DNA of 64,000 nucleotides from Aquimixticola soesokkakensis. Lineage in GTDB: Bacteria > Pseudomonadota > Alphaproteobacteria > Rhodobacterales > Rhodobacteraceae. The notes beneath the pieces were generated by a model. That model saw only the letters and a program-made list of their open reading frames with translations. It searched no databases and was not told the origin of the DNA. A program made the translations under genes and the position numbers. Positions 60,301-64,000 of the stretch are shown here, piece after piece; the first letter of the stretch is position 1; the number at the start of each line of letters is the position of its first letter. The stretch spans positions 248,001 to 312,000 of the forward strand of contig NZ_FWFS01000001.1 of assembly GCF_900172375.1 (NCBI RefSeq), given 5' to 3'.

Positions 60301-61431
60301 ATGCGCACAAGAGCCGCTGTTGCCGTTGCACCGGGCAAACCGCTGGAAATTATGGAAGTGAACCTTGAGGGCCCGAAAGCGGGCGAGGTTCTGGTTGAAA
60401 TCAAGGCGACGGGGATTTGCCACACCGACGAGTTCACCTTGTCGGGCGCCGATCCCGAAGGCTTGTTTCCCGCGATTCTGGGCCACGAGGGCGCGGGTGT
60501 CGTTCTGGAGGTGGGGGAAGGCGTCACGACGCTGAAACCGGGCGATCACGTGATCCCGCTCTACACGCCGGAATGCCGCGAATGCCCGTCCTGCCTGTCG
60601 CGCAAAACCAACCTTTGCACCTCGATTCGCGCTACGCAGGGCGCGGGCATGATGCCCGATGGCACCACGCGCTTTACCATGCTCGACGGCACTCCGATCC
60701 ACCACTACATGGGCTGCTCGACCTTTGCCAACCACACGGTCGTGCCCGAAATCGCGCTGGCAAAAGTCCGTCAAGACGCACCTTTTGACAAGATTTGCTA
60801 CATCGGCTGCGGGGTGACCACCGGCGTGGGCGCGGTGATCAACACCGCCAAGGTCGAAATCGGCGCGACGGCCGTGGTCTTTGGTCTGGGCGGCATCGGG
60901 TTGAACGTCATTCAGGGTCTGAAACTGGCCGGTGCCGATATGATCATCGGCGTCGATCTCAACAATGACAAAAAGGAATGGGGCGAGAAATTCGGCATGA
61001 CCCATTTCGTCAATCCGAAAGAAATCGACGGCGATATCGTGCCTCATATCGTCGAGATGACGAAACGCGGCGCGGACCAGATCGGCGGGGCAGATTACAC
61101 CTTTGACTGCACGGGCAATACCACCGTGATGCGTCAGGCGCTTGAATGCGCGCACCGCGGCTGGGGCGAAAGCATCGTGATCGGCGTGGCGGCTGCGGGG
61201 GCGGAAATTTCGACCCGCCCGTTCCAATTGGTCACGGGGCGCGTCTGGAAAGGCACGGCCTTTGGCGGCGCACGCGGGCGCACCGATGTGCCCAAAATCG
61301 TCGATTGGTACATGGATGGCAAGATCGAGATCGATTCGATGATCACCCACACGCTCAAACTCGAAGACATTAACAAAGGCTTTGATTTGATGCATGCGGG
61401 CGAAAGCATCCGCTCGGTTGTGCTGTACTGA
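60301..61431 (+). CDS. frmA: S-(hydroxymethyl)glutathione dehydrogenase / class III alcohol dehydrogenase
   Basis: The enzyme oxidises S-hydroxymethylglutathione (from formaldehyde) to S-formylglutathione with NAD. The 376-residue MDR protein has the catalytic zinc ligands in GICHTDEF and GHEGAG, the structural zinc cysteines in PECRECPSCLSRKTNLC (about 96-112) and the nucleotide motif GLGGIGLNV. In Rhodobacter the gene is adhI. fghA, the next step, lies 2.3 kb downstream on the same strand. Confidence 0.95.
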   Translation: MRTRAAVAVAPGKPLEIMEVNLEGPKAGEVLVEIKATGICHTDEFTLSGADPEGLFPAILGHEGAGVVLEVGEGVTTLKPGDHVIPLYTPECRECPSCLSRKTNLCTSIRATQGAGMMPDGTTRFTMLDGTPIHHYMGCSTFANHTVVPEIALAKVRQDAPFDKICYIGCGVTTGVGAVINTAKVEIGATAVVFGLGGIGLNVIQGLKLAGADMIIGVDLNNDKKEWGEKFGMTHFVNPKEIDGDIVPHIVEMTKRGADQIGGADYTFDCTGNTTVMRQALECAHRGWGESIVIGVAAAGAEISTRPFQLVTGRVWKGTAFGGARGRTDVPKIVDWYMDGKIEIDSMITHTLKLEDINKGFDLMHAGESIRSVVLY

Positions 61432-61456
61432 TCCGGCGTCACACAGACGGCTTTGG

Positions 61457-61482
61457 GGGCTGCCGGAAACGGTGGCCCTTTT
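61457..61482 (+). terminator. Terminator after frmA
   Basis: GGGC..CCG (61457-61465) pairs with CGG..GCCC (61470-61478) around a GAAA-type loop, with a two-base internal mismatch, and is followed by TTTT. Confidence 0.65.
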
Positions 61483-61501
61483 GCATTGGGCGCCTGTCGG
61501 T

Positions 61502-62122
61502 TTACCGTTTGGCGTAGCGCGCGAGGAACATCGTGACCGCACCCTCGACGACCCGCGCTTTTTCCGCGTCGGTAATGTCGTCTTTCAACTCGAACAGCGC
61601 GCGATCCATCAGGTCGGCTTTGCACAGAACGTGAAACTGATCGGCCGCAAGCGCGACATCCTCGATTTCCAAATCACCCCGCTCGATCGCGGCTTCAAGG
61701 AATTTGGAAATCTTGTTGCGCACCATATTGGGGCCGAATTCGTAGAATTGTTTGCCAACCTGTGGAAAACGTTCACTTTCTGCCACACACATTCGGTACA
61801 TGCGCCGATTGAACGTCGAGGACATGATGTCGATGATCTGCGTGGCTGCAGCGCGCAAAACCTCCGCCAAAGGGGCGGACATATCAATCCGCTCGGACGC
61901 GATTTCGGCCTGTCGGACGCATTCGGTGCGCGAGACCTCCATGAACAACAGCCGCTTGTCGGGAAAGTAGCTGTAGAGCGTCGCCTTGGACACGCCCGCT
62001 TCGCGCGCGATTTCATCCACGCTTGCCCCGTCAAACCCGTCACGCAAAAAGATCAGGCGCGCCCCGTCGACGACCTGATCATATTTGCGGCCCTTGCGGA
62101 TCTTTGGGTTCGGCTGGTTCAT
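61502..62122 (-). CDS. TetR family transcriptional regulator
   Basis: The 206-residue regulator has an N-terminal helix-turn-helix (ASVDEIAREAGVSKATLYSYFPDKRLLF, about 34-61) and a helical ligand domain ending TMFLARYAKR. The C-terminal pattern resembles the AefR-like TetR group that controls efflux or envelope genes. It is the second minus-strand gene after a small exported protein; the inverted repeats upstream of that gene could be its operators. Ligand is unknown. Confidence 0.87.
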   Translation of the reverse strand: MNQPNPKIRKGRKYDQVVDGARLIFLRDGFDGASVDEIAREAGVSKATLYSYFPDKRLLFMEVSRTECVRQAEIASERIDMSAPLAEVLRAAATQIIDIMSSTFNRRMYRMCVAESERFPQVGKQFYEFGPNMVRNKISKFLEAAIERGDLEIEDVALAADQFHVLCKADLMDRALFELKDDITDAEKARVVEGAVTMFLARYAKR

Positions 62123-62223
62123 GCAGGCTCCGATGCTTGGCTGCAGAGTAGGCGAAAACGCGCAGTCTCTACAAGGGCATGCTGGATCGTGGTGCCAGTC
62201 GACCCTGCGTTCGGATTTGCGAT

Positions 62224-62430
62224 TTATTTGTCCGCCTGAAGGGCGCAGGCCGAGGTGGCATGCGGGGTGTAGGCGCAGGCGAGCGGTTCGGCGCGCGTGG
62301 TGGCGGGACGTTCGGCGGGGAAAACCATGTCCGGCAGGCTGACCCCGTAGTTCGTCGCAAAAGCGGGCAGGGCGGATGTGCTGGCAAGGGCGAGCGTGGC
62401 GGCGGCGATGAGGCGCGAGAGAAAGGACAT
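62224..62430 (-). CDS. Small exported protein of unknown function
   Basis: The 68-residue protein has a signal peptide (MSFLSRLIAAATLALASTSALPAFA) and a short mature part of about 43 residues with two cysteines (LACAYTPHATSACAL) that could form a disulfide. I do not recognise a family. It has a GGAG site and may be transcribed with the TetR gene 102 bases downstream. The divergent region ahead of it contains two GTTCAG-type inverted repeats. Confidence 0.65.
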   Translation of the reverse strand: MSFLSRLIAAATLALASTSALPAFATNYGVSLPDMVFPAERPATTRAEPLACAYTPHATSACALQADK

Positions 62431-62468
62431 GAGAGGCTCCGTTGAGAGATGTCGTTAAATGGAATGTG

Positions 62469-62498
62469 CCGTTCAGGTGAGGAATTTAAACTGAACGG
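62469..62498. promoter_or_regulatory. Inverted repeat CCGTTCAG-N14-CTGAACGG
   Basis: Perfect 8-bp arms (62469-62476 and 62491-62498) separated by 14 bases. It shares the GTTCAG word with the palindrome at 62539 and lies immediately upstream of the small exported gene on the minus strand. A regulator binding site is likely; the TetR protein nearby is the first candidate. Confidence 0.5.
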
Positions 62499-62538
62499 TA
62501 TAGTTTTATTTGGCGCGTCGCGCACCATAAGTCAAGCG

Positions 62539-62562
62539 TTTCTGAACAGATCGGTTCAGAAA
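62539..62562. promoter_or_regulatory. Perfect palindromic operator TTTCTGAAC-N6-GTTCAGAAA
   Basis: Nine-base arms are perfectly complementary around a 6-bp spacer, 24 bp in all, the size of a TetR-dimer site. On the minus strand it touches a TTGACT box (62535-62530) that could be the -35 of the small exported protein-TetR unit, and it is about 17 bases upstream of the mbfA -35 on the plus strand. Confidence 0.6.
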
Positions 62563-62578
62563 ATATGTGCCCTACAAC

Positions 62579-62606
62579 TTGCCACGCCTGAAAGCCCCGC
62601 TATTTT
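62579..62606 (+). promoter_or_regulatory. Predicted mbfA promoter
   Basis: TTGCCA (62579-62584), 16-base spacer, TATTTT (62601-62606). The -10 end and expected start point are covered by the Irr-box-like palindrome. Confidence 0.5.
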
Positions 62607-62620
62607 AGAATCATTCTAAA
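62604..62620. promoter_or_regulatory. Irr-box / ICE-like palindrome upstream of mbfA
   Basis: TTTAGAA-TCA-TTCTAAA is a perfect 7-bp inverted repeat with a 3-base spacer, matching the iron control element recognised by Irr in alphaproteobacteria as I recall it. It overlaps the -10 and precedes the ribosome-binding site GGAG by two bases, a repressor position. Irr represses mbfA under low iron in Bradyrhizobium and Agrobacterium. Confidence 0.75.
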
Positions 62621-62632
62621 CTGGAGTTCACC

Positions 62633-63610
62633 ATGTTGCCTGGCCGCCCGACCCGCAAACGTTTCAAAGATCTCACGGAGCAGGAAATCCTCGCGCTCGC
62701 AATTTCTTCCGAAGAGGACGACGGACGCATTTATCGCAGCTACGCCGAGCGCCTGCGCGCGGAGTATCCCGACACGGCAGCAATGTTCGACGCGATGGCG
62801 CGCGAGGAAGATGTGCATCGCCAGCGTCTGATCGACCGCCACATCGTCCGGTTCGGCACCCATATCCCGCTCGTGCGGCGCGAGCATGTTGCGGGGTTCT
62901 ATCAACGCAAGCCGCTCTGGCTTGTCGAAAACCTCGGTCTGTCGCGCATCCGCAGCGAGGCCGAAGCGATGGAACGCCAAGCCGAACGCTTTTATCTGAG
63001 CGCGGCCGCGCAGACCTCTGATGCAGAGACCCGCAAATTGCTGGGCGATCTGGCGGCGGCCGAGGCGGTGCACACGGCCAAAGCGGTAGACCTGCAAGAC
63101 AGCCATCTGCCTGCAGAGGCGCGCGATAGCGAAGATCGTGACGCCCATCGCAAATTCGTGCTGACATGGGTCCAGCCGGGGCTTGCGGGGCTGATGGATG
63201 GATCGGTGTCAACGCTTGCGCCGATTTTCGCGACGGCTTTCGCCACCCAGGACCCGCATACCACCTTGCTTGTCGGTTTGGCCGCCGCGATTGGCGCGGG
63301 GATTTCCATGGGGTTTACCGAGGCCGCGCATGATGATGGCAAGATTTCCGGCCGCGGCTCGCCCCTGAAACGGGGGCTTGCATCGGGGATCATGACGGCT
63401 GTCGGCGGGCTGGGTCACGCCCTGCCCTATCTCATCCCCGACTTTTGGACCGCGACGACATTGGCGATGATCGTGGTGTTCATCGAATTGTGGGCCATCG
63501 CGTGGATTCAGAACCGCTACATGGAAACCCCGTTCTTTCGCGCCGCGGTTCAGGTCGTTCTGGGCGGTGCGCTGGTCTTTGGCGCCGGGGTGTTGATCGG
63601 CGGCGGATGA
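62633..63610 (+). CDS. mbfA: Membrane-bound ferritin / iron exporter MbfA
   Basis: The 325-residue protein fuses an N-terminal erythrin/rubrerythrin-like ferritin domain (about 10-155, with acidic metal-binding residues in SSEEDDGRIY, AREEDVHRQRL and AAEAVHTAKA) to a C-terminal VIT1/CCC1-like membrane domain (about 175-325, about five hydrophobic segments: VQPGLAGLMDGSVSTLAPIF, GLAAAIGAGISMGFTEAAHDDG). MbfA exports ferrous iron and protects against iron and peroxide stress. The start follows GGAG, and an Irr-box-like operator overlaps the promoter. Confidence 0.93.
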   Translation: MLPGRPTRKRFKDLTEQEILALAISSEEDDGRIYRSYAERLRAEYPDTAAMFDAMAREEDVHRQRLIDRHIVRFGTHIPLVRREHVAGFYQRKPLWLVENLGLSRIRSEAEAMERQAERFYLSAAAQTSDAETRKLLGDLAAAEAVHTAKAVDLQDSHLPAEARDSEDRDAHRKFVLTWVQPGLAGLMDGSVSTLAPIFATAFATQDPHTTLLVGLAAAIGAGISMGFTEAAHDDGKISGRGSPLKRGLASGIMTAVGGLGHALPYLIPDFWTATTLAMIVVFIELWAIAWIQNRYMETPFFRAAVQVVLGGALVFGAGVLIGGG

Positions 63611-63699
63611 CCGAGCAGCTGCACGCTGGCCCTTGCAACATGGGCGCGAACCCGTGAAAGTCGCGCCAAGCCCTGTGGCCTATGTGCAAGGAGATCCCC

Positions 63700-64000
63700 A
63701 TGGACCTGAAATCCCGCAATAGCTGCTTTGGCGGTACGCAAGAGGTCTGGAGCCACGCCTCAAGCGCGACCGGCACCGACATGACCTTTGGCCTGTTTCT
63801 GCCCTCCGAAGCAAAAGACGGCCCCGTGCCGGTTTTGTGGTATCTGTCTGGGCTGACCTGTACCCATGAAAACGCCATGACCAAGGCCGGTGCCCAAGCC
63901 TGGGCCGCCGAACAGGGCATCGCGCTGGTCTTTCCCGACACATCACCGCGCGGCGCGGGGGTTCCCGATGATGCGGCTTTCGATCTGGGACAGGGGGCGG
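63700..64000 (+). CDS. fghA: S-formylglutathione hydrolase, N-terminal part
   Basis: The first 100 codons are present; the gene runs off the right edge. The start MDLKSRNSCFGGTQEVWSH, then VPVLWYLSGLTCTHENAMTKAGAQAWAAEQGIALVFPDTSPRG, is typical of FghA esterases, which hydrolyse S-formylglutathione to formate and glutathione after frmA. The catalytic Ser motif (GHSMGG) is beyond the window. The ATG at 63700 has AAGGAG 7 bases upstream. Confidence 0.93.
   Translation, partial: MDLKSRNSCFGGTQEVWSHASSATGTDMTFGLFLPSEAKDGPVPVLWYLSGLTCTHENAMTKAGAQAWAAEQGIALVFPDTSPRGAGVPDDAAFDLGQGA

Overview
The window is a chromosomal segment of an alphaproteobacterium of the order Rhodobacterales (Roseobacter group). 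This rests on gene content: an RpoE-ChrR singlet-oxygen sigma/anti-sigma pair, an HvrA-type H-NS protein, a YjbE/F/H set, MbfA with an Irr-box-like operator, a serC leader RNA, a zinc-type asparaginase and glutathione-dependent formaldehyde oxidation. The DNA is GC-rich. I see no rRNA, tRNA, CRISPR array, insertion sequence, integrase or phage gene. The right end cuts an S-formylglutathione hydrolase gene and the left end cuts an IalB-family gene.

Layout. 1-8.5 kb: IalB fragment, asparaginase, the serine genes serB (minus) and serC-serA (plus, with a serC leader RNA), a metallophosphatase and a hybrid histidine kinase. 8.5-21.9 kb: recQ, yggT, a thioesterase, an MFS-mepA-phytase-like operon, yhhQ, a 20-codon ORF with a very long Shine-Dalgarno sequence and its own terminator, arfB, the NAD salvage genes pncB and pncA flanking a divergent SDR/AraC pair, an H-NS-like gene and trhO.

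21.9-41.7 kb: a surface locus. Two large RTX proteins sharing DUF4214 repeats, one a subtilisin, are divergently encoded. Beside them lies a minus-strand operon gmd - three glycosyltransferases - sulfotransferase, then a GT2-GT4 fusion, the capsule exporter kpsM / kpsE-kpsT, and another GT2. Together they suggest a GDP-mannose-derived, possibly sulfated polysaccharide exported by an ABC system, beside proteins probably secreted by a type I system encoded elsewhere.

41.7-50.6 kb: rpoE-chrR, with a TGATCC promoter element, faces a coupled FAD oxidoreductase - DUF1365 - SDR operon. Next come the yjbH-yjbF exopolysaccharide genes, a small YjbE-like secreted protein and a GT29 sialyltransferase-like protein.

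50.7-64 kb: asd, a DUF4139 protein, small genes of unknown function, carbonic anhydrase, a leucyl aminopeptidase-NlpC/P60 pair, DUF2794, an unexplained structured RNA candidate with a 15-bp GNRA-capped terminator, cytochrome c556, an I78 inhibitor, adhI (frmA), a TetR regulator, mbfA with overlapping promoter and Irr-box-like operator, and fghA.

The observations most worth following are the 15619-15681 micro-ORF, whose ribosome-binding region can pair with about 17 nt of the 16S 3' end; the structured RNA candidate at 59109-59264; and the palindromes upstream of mbfA.
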